35,248 bases of DNA from Asaia bogorensis (GTDB lineage Bacteria > Pseudomonadota > Alphaproteobacteria > Rhodospirillales > CAMCUA01). Shown here one piece after another: positions 27,533 to 35,248 of this stretch. The position numbers and the translations under genes were made by a program. Below the pieces are notes generated by a model. It worked only from the letters and a program-made list of their open reading frames with translations, did no database searches and had not been told where the DNA came from. The DNA lies in NCBI GenBank assembly GCA_945878455.1, contig CAMCUA010000004.1, positions 1-35,248 on the forward strand. The letters are read 5' to 3'. Each line of letters opens with the position of its first letter. Position 1 is the first letter of the stretch.

Positions 27533-28792
27533 TCAGGCATCACCCCGTTCCGCCGTGCGCTGAATCAGACGGTCGATCATGCGGCCTTGAAGGCGCGAGA
27601 CGCCGAGGCCGAGCCCCCATCGAATGGCCTGTTCGGAATCGACACGGGCAAGGATGACGCGCTCGGCGCCAATATGGCTGATGACGTCGCGAATATCGGC
27701 CAGGCGGCCGGCCGGCACACCGGAATGGAATTCCGGGCTCCAGCTGATCTTGACGAAATCGGGGCGCAAAAGGCCCGGATCGAAAAAGCTCAGCGACAGC
27801 GGATTGAGCCCGTCCAGCAGCACGCGGTAGCCTCGCTCGTTCAGCCAAGCATGGGCATCTTCGAATGCCGTCATATTGGCAAAAATATCGACCGTCTGCA
27901 TTTCGATGACGACGCGATGCGTTGTGTTTCCCACCATACCGTGAAAGGACTGAAATCCCGTTGATAGCACCGTGGCGACATTGAGGTTCAAACTGACGGG
28001 ATAGGGCAAATTCGTCGGGTCTTGCCGCATCAACACCGACAACATGCGCCGGTCGAGGGTTTCGGTCAGGAACTGAAACATCCAAGGACTGGAAAACAGG
28101 TTGATCTCTGGCGCAACCCGCTGCTGCAATTCCGACATCGATATGAAGAACTCGCTGAACAGAACCTCGCCTGCCCGGCCGCCTTCGATGGCCACCGCTT
28201 GTTGCTGGCGGATCAGGTCCAGGATGCGCACGCTTTTCAGACGTTCGTTGATGGTATTCAGAGTTTCCGGCTCCAGCGCCTCACCGCGCATGACCGAAAA
28301 CTGACGACCGTCCGCACCGCGCTCCAACTCCCGGCGGCGGCGATCCCGTTCGGCTTCGACGATTTCCGTCACGGTGGCGAAAAAAACGGCATATTCGGTG
28401 GGTTGCGACAGGTCCAACCACGAGGTGAAGCGGTCGTCGGGCGAACCCACCTCGCTGAAGGTCAAGGGATCTTCGCTGAACAAGGCCCGGATGCGGTTGA
28501 TCGGCTGATCCACTTCGTCGATGGGTACCTCGCGGCACATCAGTACAAAATCGCCGTTTGACAGCATGTAGAGCGTGACGTCGCGGTTATTGACCAGCGC
28601 ATCGAAGGTGCGCGCGGCGATCCGCAAAAAGTGGCGCTTGCGGAATTCAGGTCGCAACCGCGACAGGTGCAGGTGGACCGCGTAGCTGCCCTTCGTGGTC
28701 TGTTCGATCCGCTGCAAATGATCCAGCAGGACGCCGTCTTCGCTGGGCGAATCCGTCGGGATCAGAGAAACCGCCGTGCTGGGTTCAGCCAT
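27533..28792 (-). CDS. degenerate GGDEF-EAL-like protein (paralog A)
   Basis: Same architecture: VHLHLSRLRPEFRKRHFLRIAARTFDAL...LYMLSNGDFVLMC; LNLNVATVLSTGFQSF...VVIEMQTVDIF...VLLDGLNPLSLSFFDPGLLRPDFVKISWSP...VILARVDSEQAIRWGLGLGVSRLQGRMID; shares SSPW(M/L)FQ(F/H)LTETLDRRMLS with paralog B. Confidence 0.65.
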   Translation of the reverse strand: MAEPSTAVSLIPTDSPSEDGVLLDHLQRIEQTTKGSYAVHLHLSRLRPEFRKRHFLRIAARTFDALVNNRDVTLYMLSNGDFVLMCREVPIDEVDQPINRIRALFSEDPLTFSEVGSPDDRFTSWLDLSQPTEYAVFFATVTEIVEAERDRRRRELERGADGRQFSVMRGEALEPETLNTINERLKSVRILDLIRQQQAVAIEGGRAGEVLFSEFFISMSELQQRVAPEINLFSSPWMFQFLTETLDRRMLSVLMRQDPTNLPYPVSLNLNVATVLSTGFQSFHGMVGNTTHRVVIEMQTVDIFANMTAFEDAHAWLNERGYRVLLDGLNPLSLSFFDPGLLRPDFVKISWSPEFHSGVPAGRLADIRDVISHIGAERVILARVDSEQAIRWGLGLGVSRLQGRMIDRLIQRTAERGDA

Positions 28793-28913
28793 GCTTCGTC
28801 ACGACCATCCGGTTCCCGCCTACCAGCAGACGCCCGCCGATCAATAGTTGACGGGTGCCGCAGTTGGCATGATATGTCCGCACATGCCAAGCGCACAACA
28901 TGGCGGGCGATCC

Positions 28914-29666
28914 ATGCCGGCAGGTGTCCTCGAGAAGCGTCCGCGGGTACCGGCCGGTGCCCGAGTCTACGCTATTGGCGATATCCACGGCCGGCTCGAT
29001 CTGCTGCTGCGGCTGCACGACATGATCCGTCGCGATGCCGAGACTTCGGGAGCAGCACGGCGAATCGTGGTTTATTTGGGCGATTATATCGACCGGGGAC
29101 CCGATTCCTACGGGGTCGTCGATCTGCTCGCCACGCAGCCGCTTGACGGGTTCGAGCATGTCTACCTCAAGGGCAATCACGAGGATCTGCTGCTGCGCTT
29201 TGTGACGGATGGCAGCCTGGCCCGATCCTGGCTGGGCAACGGCGGGGGTCCTACCCTGAAAAGCTACGGCGTTTCCACCCTGGGCATTCTATTGGGCCAG
29301 TCAGGGCTGCAACGCATGCGGAGCAAATTGGAACGCAGTATACCCGCAGACCATCTCGCCTTCTTTCGCAGCTTGGTGCTATCGCATCTGGAGGGCGACT
29401 ATCTGTTCGTGCATGCCGGCGTCAGACCCGGTGTCCCCCTCGACCGACAAGATGCCGAGGACCTGATGTGGATCCGGAAAGAATTTCTCGTCGCCGAAGA
29501 CGACTTCGGCAAAATGGTGGTCCATGGCCGCAGCATCGTCAGCGAACCGGAAATCAAACCCAACCGCATTGGCATCGACACAGGTGCTTTTCGCAGCGAT
29601 TGCCTGACATGCCTTGTCCTCGATGGCGCCACCCGGCGCTTCCTCGACACATCCGGCCCGACCTAG
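28914..29666 (+). CDS. metallophosphoesterase / serine-threonine protein phosphatase-like
   Basis: [21 protein letters not shown]...[21 protein letters not shown]...[11 protein letters not shown]...[15 protein letters not shown]...VVHGRSI, PPP-family signature motifs. Confidence 0.92.
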   Translation: MPAGVLEKRPRVPAGARVYAIGDIHGRLDLLLRLHDMIRRDAETSGAARRIVVYLGDYIDRGPDSYGVVDLLATQPLDGFEHVYLKGNHEDLLLRFVTDGSLARSWLGNGGGPTLKSYGVSTLGILLGQSGLQRMRSKLERSIPADHLAFFRSLVLSHLEGDYLFVHAGVRPGVPLDRQDAEDLMWIRKEFLVAEDDFGKMVVHGRSIVSEPEIKPNRIGIDTGAFRSDCLTCLVLDGATRRFLDTSGPT

Positions 29667-29752
29667 CCATCGCGACCCGACGACAGCGCCGCAATGCGAT
29701 AGGATAATCCCGCCGCAGACGACGATTCCGGACAGAAGGAAACTTATAAGGC

Positions 29753-30694
29753 ATGCCATCGCGCAAGCGCATTTTGGTTACCGGCGGCGCCGGTTTCGTC
29801 GGTTCGCACCTGTGCGAGCGGTTGCTAGCCGATGGCCATGACGTCATGTGCGCCGACAATTTTTTCACCGGTACCAAGGACAACATCGTCCATCTTCTGG
29901 GCAATCCCCGTTTCGAACTGTTGCGCCACGACATCACCTTCCCCCTGTATGTCGAGGTCGATGAAATCTACAATCTGGCCTGCCCCGCCTCACCCATCCA
30001 CTATCAGTCCGATCCGGTGCAGACGACCAAGACTTCGGTATTCGGCGCCATCAACATGCTGGGTCTCGCCAAGCGGACCAAAGCGAAGATTTTTCAAGCC
30101 TCGACCAGCGAGGTCTATGGCGATCCCGTTGTCCATCCGCAGACCGAATCCTATCGCGGCAACGTCAGCACCACGGGACCGCGCGCCTGTTACGACGAAG
30201 GCAAGCGCTGCGCCGAAACTCTCTTCTTCGATTACTACCGCCAGCACCGCGTCAACATCCGCGTCGCCCGCATCTTCAATACCTACGGACCGCGGATGCA
30301 CCCGGGCGACGGCCGGGTCGTTTCCAATTTCGTCGTGCAAGCCCTGCGCGGCGAACCGATCACCATCTATGGCGATGGCCGCCAAAGCCGGTCGTTCTGC
30401 TACGTCGACGATCTGGTCGAAGGTTTCATCCGCCTGATGAAGGCCCCGGACAGAATCACCGGCCCGATCAATTTGGGCAATCCCGAGGAATTCACCATCC
30501 GCCAGCTCGCCGAAGCCGTATTGGCCGCCACTGAATCGAAGTCGCCTATGGTCAGCCATCCGCTGCCAGAAGACGATCCGATACAGCGCTGCCCGGACAT
30601 CTCGCAGGCTGTCGAAGCGCTGGGTTGGCAGCCTACCGTGCGGCTGGTCGAGGGGTTGGCCCGCACCGTCGCCTACTTCCGCAGCGTTCTCTAG
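29753..30694 (+). CDS. UDP-glucuronate decarboxylase-like NAD-dependent epimerase/dehydratase
   Basis: [97 protein letters not shown]...[10 protein letters not shown]...[22 protein letters not shown]. Confidence 0.93.
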   Translation: MPSRKRILVTGGAGFVGSHLCERLLADGHDVMCADNFFTGTKDNIVHLLGNPRFELLRHDITFPLYVEVDEIYNLACPASPIHYQSDPVQTTKTSVFGAINMLGLAKRTKAKIFQASTSEVYGDPVVHPQTESYRGNVSTTGPRACYDEGKRCAETLFFDYYRQHRVNIRVARIFNTYGPRMHPGDGRVVSNFVVQALRGEPITIYGDGRQSRSFCYVDDLVEGFIRLMKAPDRITGPINLGNPEEFTIRQLAEAVLAATESKSPMVSHPLPEDDPIQRCPDISQAVEALGWQPTVRLVEGLARTVAYFRSVL

Positions 30695-30788
30695 TTTCGT
30701 GTGTTCCTCGGTGTTGCCGCCATGCCAGCCGGCGGTTAGGGTGCGCCATCTGTGATCATCCCAGGATGAAGCAAGCGCGGGGCGGCAC

Positions 30789-32195
30789 GTGAATTACGTG
30801 AGCACCCGGGGCAGCGCCCCGGTTCTGAACTTCGAGGATGTGCTGCTGACCGGCTTGGCAACGGACGGCGGCCTCTATGTGCCGAAGTCCTGGCCGACGT
30901 TTTCACCTGATGACATCCGTTCCTGGCGCGGTCTGTCTTATGCCGAGCTGGCGGCCCGGATCATGCAGCCCTTCGTCGGGACGGCTTTCACATCCGGCGA
31001 ACTGGCTGGACTGATGAACGCCGCTTATGCCGGCTTTAGCCACGCAGCCGTCGCTCCGCTCAAACAATTGCACGACGATATCTGGCTGATGGAGTTGTTC
31101 CATGGTCCGACCCTTGCCTTCAAGGACATGGCCTTGCAGGTCGTGGGGCGCATGTTCGATACCGTGCTCGCCCGCCGCGGCGAACGAATCGTCATCATCG
31201 GTGCGACCTCGGGCGATACGGGATCGGCCGCCATCGAGGCGGTGCGCGGTAGCGCATCGGCAGAAATTTTCATGCTCCACCCTCATGGACGGGTATCGGA
31301 AGCGCAACGTCGGCAGATGACCACGGTTCGCGTGCCGAATGTCCACAATATCGCCGTCGATGGTACCTTCGACGATTGCCAAGATCTGGTGAAGGCGATG
31401 TTCAACGATGCCGACTTTCGCGCTCGCCACCGGCTGTCGGCAGTCAATTCGATCAATTGGGCGCGGATCGCTGCGCAGATCGTCTACTACTTTCGCGCCG
31501 CTCTGGCTCTGGGCGCCCCCGACCGTCCCATCGCCTTCGCCGTGCCGTCCGGCAATTTCGGCAACGTCTTCGCCGGTTATGCCGCCGTACGCATGGGGCT
31601 TCCGGTGGCCGCGCTTTACGTCGGGACCAACCGCAACGACATACTCGCCCGCTTCCTCGCATCGGGGGAAATGGCGACCGAGACGGTGCATCCCACCATC
31701 AGCCCGAGTATGGACATCCAGATTTCGTCGAACTTCGAGCGTTTGCTGTTCGAACTGCTGGACCGGGACGGCGATGCCGTCAACGGCCGGATGGCGGGAC
31801 TGCGCCAGAGCGGTGCCTTCGCCGTCGATGCCGGCTGCCTGGCCCGGGCGCGCCAGATGTTCGCCGGCTTCCGTTGCGACGACGATGCGACACGTGCCGA
31901 GATCGCCGCTACCTATCGCGCCACTGGCGAGTTGCTCGACCCGCATTCGGCCATAGGGGTTGCCGCGGCGCGCGCCTTGGGTGCCGGCAAGGGCATTCCC
32001 GTGGTCGCCCTCGCCACCGCCCATCCAGCCAAATTTCCGCAAGCCGTGACCGAGGCCGCCGGCGTCGTGCCGAAGCTGCCGGCACAGCTTGCCGATCTAT
32101 ACGACCGCGAAGAACGATGCACCCGCCTGCCCAATGACCTGCGCACTATCGAGGACCATGTCGACATGCGACTGAAAGAACGAGTTGCCGCATGA
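30789..32195 (+). CDS. thrC: threonine synthase
   Basis: GTG start; MNYVSTRGSAPVLNFEDVLLTGLATDGGLYVPKSWP...ELFHGPTLAFKDMALQ...IIGATSGDTGSAAIEAVRG...NSINWARIAAQIVYYF...VPSGNFGNVFAGY. Confidence 0.97.
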   Translation: MNYVSTRGSAPVLNFEDVLLTGLATDGGLYVPKSWPTFSPDDIRSWRGLSYAELAARIMQPFVGTAFTSGELAGLMNAAYAGFSHAAVAPLKQLHDDIWLMELFHGPTLAFKDMALQVVGRMFDTVLARRGERIVIIGATSGDTGSAAIEAVRGSASAEIFMLHPHGRVSEAQRRQMTTVRVPNVHNIAVDGTFDDCQDLVKAMFNDADFRARHRLSAVNSINWARIAAQIVYYFRAALALGAPDRPIAFAVPSGNFGNVFAGYAAVRMGLPVAALYVGTNRNDILARFLASGEMATETVHPTISPSMDIQISSNFERLLFELLDRDGDAVNGRMAGLRQSGAFAVDAGCLARARQMFAGFRCDDDATRAEIAATYRATGELLDPHSAIGVAAARALGAGKGIPVVALATAHPAKFPQAVTEAAGVVPKLPAQLADLYDREERCTRLPNDLRTIEDHVDMRLKERVAA

Positions 32196-33451
32196 CCGGC
32201 GTTAATGTCACCGACCTTCGCGACGGCCTCAAGGTGGTCAGCGACTCGATGGATTCGGTGGAAACCGTTTCGGTCGGCGCCTGGATCGGCACCGGCTCGC
32301 GCCATGAAGTACCCGAAATGCATGGCGTCAGCCATCTGCTCGAACACATGGTTTTCAAGGGCACCGGCCACCGCACGGCCCGCGATATCGCCGAGGAAAT
32401 CGAAGCAGTGGGCGGCCATCTCAACGCCTATACCTCGCGCGAGCACACGGCTTTTTATGCCAAGGTGCTAAAGGAAGACATCGAGCTGGCCGTCGATATC
32501 ATCGCCGATCTGGTGCAGAACGCCGCCCTCGACCCCGAAGAATTGGAGCGCGAACGCTCGGTTGTCATCCAGGAAATCAATCAGGCCAGCGACACGCCCG
32601 ATGACATCGTGTTCGATTACTTCCAGGAAGCGGCATATCCGGATCAGGGGCTCGGCCGCGCCGTGCTCGGCACCGCCGAGTCGGTCGGCAGCATGGCGCG
32701 CGATGGTGTCGCAACCTATATGCGCAACAGCTATAGCGCGCCGCGCACTGTTATCGCTGCGGCGGGACGCATCGAGCACGACCGGCTGACAGCTCTGGCC
32801 CGCCATGCGTTCGCCGCATTGCCCGCCGTCGGTATCAGTCCCGTCCAGGCATCTCGCTATCAAGGCGGTGAATTCCGCGGCGAGCGCGATTTGGAACAGG
32901 TCCAGGTGGTGATCGGCTTCCCCGGGGTGCCGTTCGACGACAAGGATTTCTATGCAGCGTCCGTGCTGTCGACCCTGTTCGGCGGCGGCATGTCGTCGCG
33001 CCTGTTCCAGGAAGCCCGCGAGAAACGCGGGCTCTGTTACAGCATCTATTCCTTCCTGTCGTGCTATTCGGACAGCGGCCTGTTCGCTATCCATGCCGGC
33101 ACGGGAGAGAACGACGCCGCCGCGCTGCTCGATGTGATCTGCACGGAAACGCGCCAGATCATGCAATCGATCACCGACATCGAAGTGGCCCGCGCCCGCG
33201 CCCAGCTTAAGGCATCGATCCTGATGTCGCTGGAAAGCACGTCGGCGCGCTGCGAACAGGCGGCACGGCAGGTCATGGTTTACGGCCGGCCATTGACGGT
33301 GCCGGAAGTGATCGCCCGCATCGAGGCTGTCGATGTGGAAACGACTGTCGCCACCGCCCGGCGATTGTTCGCCGGGCCGGTGACGCTAGCATCGCTGGGA
33401 CCGATCGCCAAAGTCCCGCAGATCGGTGAGGTGCGGACGGCCCTTATCTGA
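32192..33451 (+). CDS. M16 family zinc metallopeptidase (mitochondrial processing peptidase-like)
   Basis: GVSHLLEHMVFKGTGHRTARDIAEEIEAVGGHLNAYTSREHTAFYAKVLKED (HxxEH inverted zinc motif); ATGA overlap with thrC. Confidence 0.97.
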   Translation: MTGVNVTDLRDGLKVVSDSMDSVETVSVGAWIGTGSRHEVPEMHGVSHLLEHMVFKGTGHRTARDIAEEIEAVGGHLNAYTSREHTAFYAKVLKEDIELAVDIIADLVQNAALDPEELERERSVVIQEINQASDTPDDIVFDYFQEAAYPDQGLGRAVLGTAESVGSMARDGVATYMRNSYSAPRTVIAAAGRIEHDRLTALARHAFAALPAVGISPVQASRYQGGEFRGERDLEQVQVVIGFPGVPFDDKDFYAASVLSTLFGGGMSSRLFQEAREKRGLCYSIYSFLSCYSDSGLFAIHAGTGENDAAALLDVICTETRQIMQSITDIEVARARAQLKASILMSLESTSARCEQAARQVMVYGRPLTVPEVIARIEAVDVETTVATARRLFAGPVTLASLGPIAKVPQIGEVRTALI

Positions 33452-33472
33452 TCGTTCGGGCCGCCGCCGGGC

Positions 33473-34252
33473 TTATTTCTTGCCCTTGATGTCGGCGGTG
33501 ACCTTGCTGAACCCTTCCTGCAGAACCTCGACGTCGCTCTTGTAGGCGAGGACCAAGGCGCCGGCATCCTTCCACTGCTTCGCCTGTTCGGCTGTGTTGA
33601 CCAGCATGGACGCCGACTTACCGTACTTCTTGACGGCAGCCAGGATGCGGTCGCGCATGCCATCCAGCACCTTGCCCATCTCGGGCTTGCCGAACACCCC
33701 CATATCCTGGGCCAGGTCGGTCGGGCCGATGGTCAGACAATCGATGCCGTCCATCGAGGCGATGGCGTCGAGGTCCTTGAATGCCGCTTCGGTTTCGAAC
33801 ATCACCGTGACGAAGACGTTCTTGTTGGCGAAAGCCAAGCGTTCCATGGCATTGCCGCCGATAGCGTATTCCGACGCTGGGCTGCGCCCGGCCATGCCGC
33901 GCGTACCCTTTGGCGTATAGCGCGAAGCGGCGACAATTTCCGCCGCATGTTCCTTGTTCTCTACCTGTGGGCAGTGGAGGTTCCAAACGCCGGCATCGAG
34001 CAGACGCGTGATCCAAGGCCGATCGGCCTTCGGCATGCGCACAGCGATGGGGAAATTGAGAGCACGCGCCAACACCGCCATATTGGCGATGGTCTCGAAA
34101 TCCGGCGTCGAGTGTTCCATGTCGATCCGCGCGAAATCGAGTCCTGCCGCCTTCATCAGCGTCAAGATCGCCGGATTGCGCACCATGTTGACCCAGGTGC
34201 CGATCTGCAACTCGCCGCGCTCGACGCCCGCCCGCAATGCGTTTTCATACAT
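33473..34252 (-). CDS. HpcH/HpaI aldolase/citrate lyase family protein
   Basis: GTWVNMVRNPAILTLMKAAGLDFARIDMEHSTPDFETIANM...NLHCPQVENKEHAAEIV...VMFETEAAFKDLDAIASMDGIDCLTIGPTDLAQDMG. Confidence 0.93.
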   Translation of the reverse strand: MYENALRAGVERGELQIGTWVNMVRNPAILTLMKAAGLDFARIDMEHSTPDFETIANMAVLARALNFPIAVRMPKADRPWITRLLDAGVWNLHCPQVENKEHAAEIVAASRYTPKGTRGMAGRSPASEYAIGGNAMERLAFANKNVFVTVMFETEAAFKDLDAIASMDGIDCLTIGPTDLAQDMGVFGKPEMGKVLDGMRDRILAAVKKYGKSASMLVNTAEQAKQWKDAGALVLAYKSDVEVLQEGFSKVTADIKGKK

Positions 34253-34409
34253 GAGTAGCTCCCTCCCGATGATGTTGTTATGCCTGAAACTATGCAAAAA
34301 CTTGAACTTCGCCCATCAGCATAGAGGCAGTATCCCACGCCGCGCAATCGGCCGCAGGGAAAGGACAGGTCAGCAACTCAGGTTTGGAAATTCGGGAAAC
34401 CGGTGCCGT

Positions 34410-35003
34410 TCAGGCGTGACCAGCGGTACCTGACAGCATCGATGGATCGATACCCAGCTTGGCCATCGCCCGGTTCCACTTTCTGTCCAGGTCAGAATTG
34501 AAAATGAGATCGGGATCCGCTTCGACGTGCAACCAGCCGTTGGCCTTCATCTCGTTGTCGAGCTGACCGGCACCCCAGCCGGCGTAACCCAGCGCCAGCA
34601 GCGAATGATGGGGTCCGCTGCCGCGCGCGATGGCCTTCAGGATATCGACCGTGGCGGTCAGGGCGATTTGCGAATCGACCACTAGGGTAGCGTCACGCAC
34701 ATACTCGGCACTGTGCAACACGAAACCGCGACCTGATTCGACGGGCCCCCCGAAATGCACGCGGATTTCGCGCTGCGGATCCGGCGCATCGATGTTCAAC
34801 TGCTGCAGCATGTCGGGGAATTTCAGGGATTGCATTTCCCGGTTGACCACCAATCCCATGGCGCCTTCTGCACTGTGCGCGCACATGTAGATGACGGTCT
34901 TGGCGAACCGCGGATCCTTCATGCCGGGCATGGCGACAAGCAGTTGCCCCGACAGATAGGAACCTGTTTTTCCACGCATGGCTTTGATCCGCACCATGGA
35001 CAT
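34410..35003 (-). CDS. YqgE/AlgH family protein
   Basis: [47 protein letters not shown]...[17 protein letters not shown]...[31 protein letters not shown] Shine-Dalgarno before 35003. Confidence 0.95.
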   Translation of the reverse strand: MSMVRIKAMRGKTGSYLSGQLLVAMPGMKDPRFAKTVIYMCAHSAEGAMGLVVNREMQSLKFPDMLQQLNIDAPDPQREIRVHFGGPVESGRGFVLHSAEYVRDATLVVDSQIALTATVDILKAIARGSGPHHSLLALGYAGWGAGQLDNEMKANGWLHVEADPDLIFNSDLDRKWNRAMAKLGIDPSMLSGTAGHA

Positions 35004-35147
35004 TGGCCCCTCCGACCTTAGAAATACCCACGCCAGGGGGAAAAAACAAGCCGGCGGGTTTGGTCAACAATACGTGAAGATTGGCGCTACCATCGTTTCC
35101 GCTAAATTCTCATTCCAAGTGCAACACCGTTATGCTTCGGAGTTGCG

Positions 35148-35248
35148 ATGGGAATTCACTATGGTCAGCTCGACCTTGATGAGCGTTACGAGCTTTATCG
35201 TCTCCGGGAGGACGGTAGAGGCGTTCGAGAGATCGGCCGCCTGATGGG
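35148..35248 (+). mobile_element. IS30-family transposase, N-terminal fragment (truncated by window edge)
   Basis: Manual translation from ATG at 35148: MGIHYGQLDLDERYELYRLREDGRGVREIGRLMG..., resembles IS30 N-terminal HTH (xYxxLxxxERxxIxxLxxxGxSxxEIAxxxG). Not in ORF table because no stop lies in the window. Confidence 0.75.

Noticed and set aside
30903-32042. 379-aa minus-strand ORF
   Set aside because: Antisense to threonine synthase; no domain signature.
1-35248. CRISPR array, prophage module, toxin-antitoxin or restriction system
   Set aside because: No repeat-spacer periodicity and no cas, phage structural, RM or typical TA protein families seen in the ORFs or manual reading.

Overview
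35.2 kb of GC-rich chromosome, probably alphaproteobacterial (Rhodospirillales-like judged from gene content; not tested by phylogeny). It is densely coding, with no rRNA, tRNA or CRISPR array that I can support. Left part (1-7.8 kb): a catabolic-looking set (indolepyruvate ferredoxin oxidoreductase running off the left edge, ACAD10/11-type phosphotransferase, NHL-repeat protein, orphan family-5 solute-binding protein, cupin-like protein, acyl-CoA dehydrogenase). Middle (7.8-19.3 kb): acyltransferase-3, DUF1993, EamA transporter, DUF938, GreB, HI0933-type flavoprotein, EEP nuclease, three tandem SDR paralogs, and a fused CofG-CofH FO synthase (F420 pathway). 19.3-21.7 kb: a ChaC-like gamma-glutamylcyclotransferase translationally coupled to a CyaC-like cyclase (His-rich membrane anchor + 2Fe-2S + class III cyclase). 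24.6-28.8 kb: an apparent four-gene minus-strand operon with two tandem degenerate GGDEF-EAL-like proteins followed by an ABC-2 type ATPase and permease. The right part is mostly housekeeping (UDP-glucuronate decarboxylase-like, thrC, M16 peptidase, HpcH/HpaI aldolase, AlgH). The right edge cuts into a probable IS30-family transposase that is missing from the ORF track. Best candidates for follow-up: the degenerate GGDEF-EAL pair with its ABC operon, the ChaC/redox-cyclase couple, and the FO synthase. I do not see a clearly unprecedented system.
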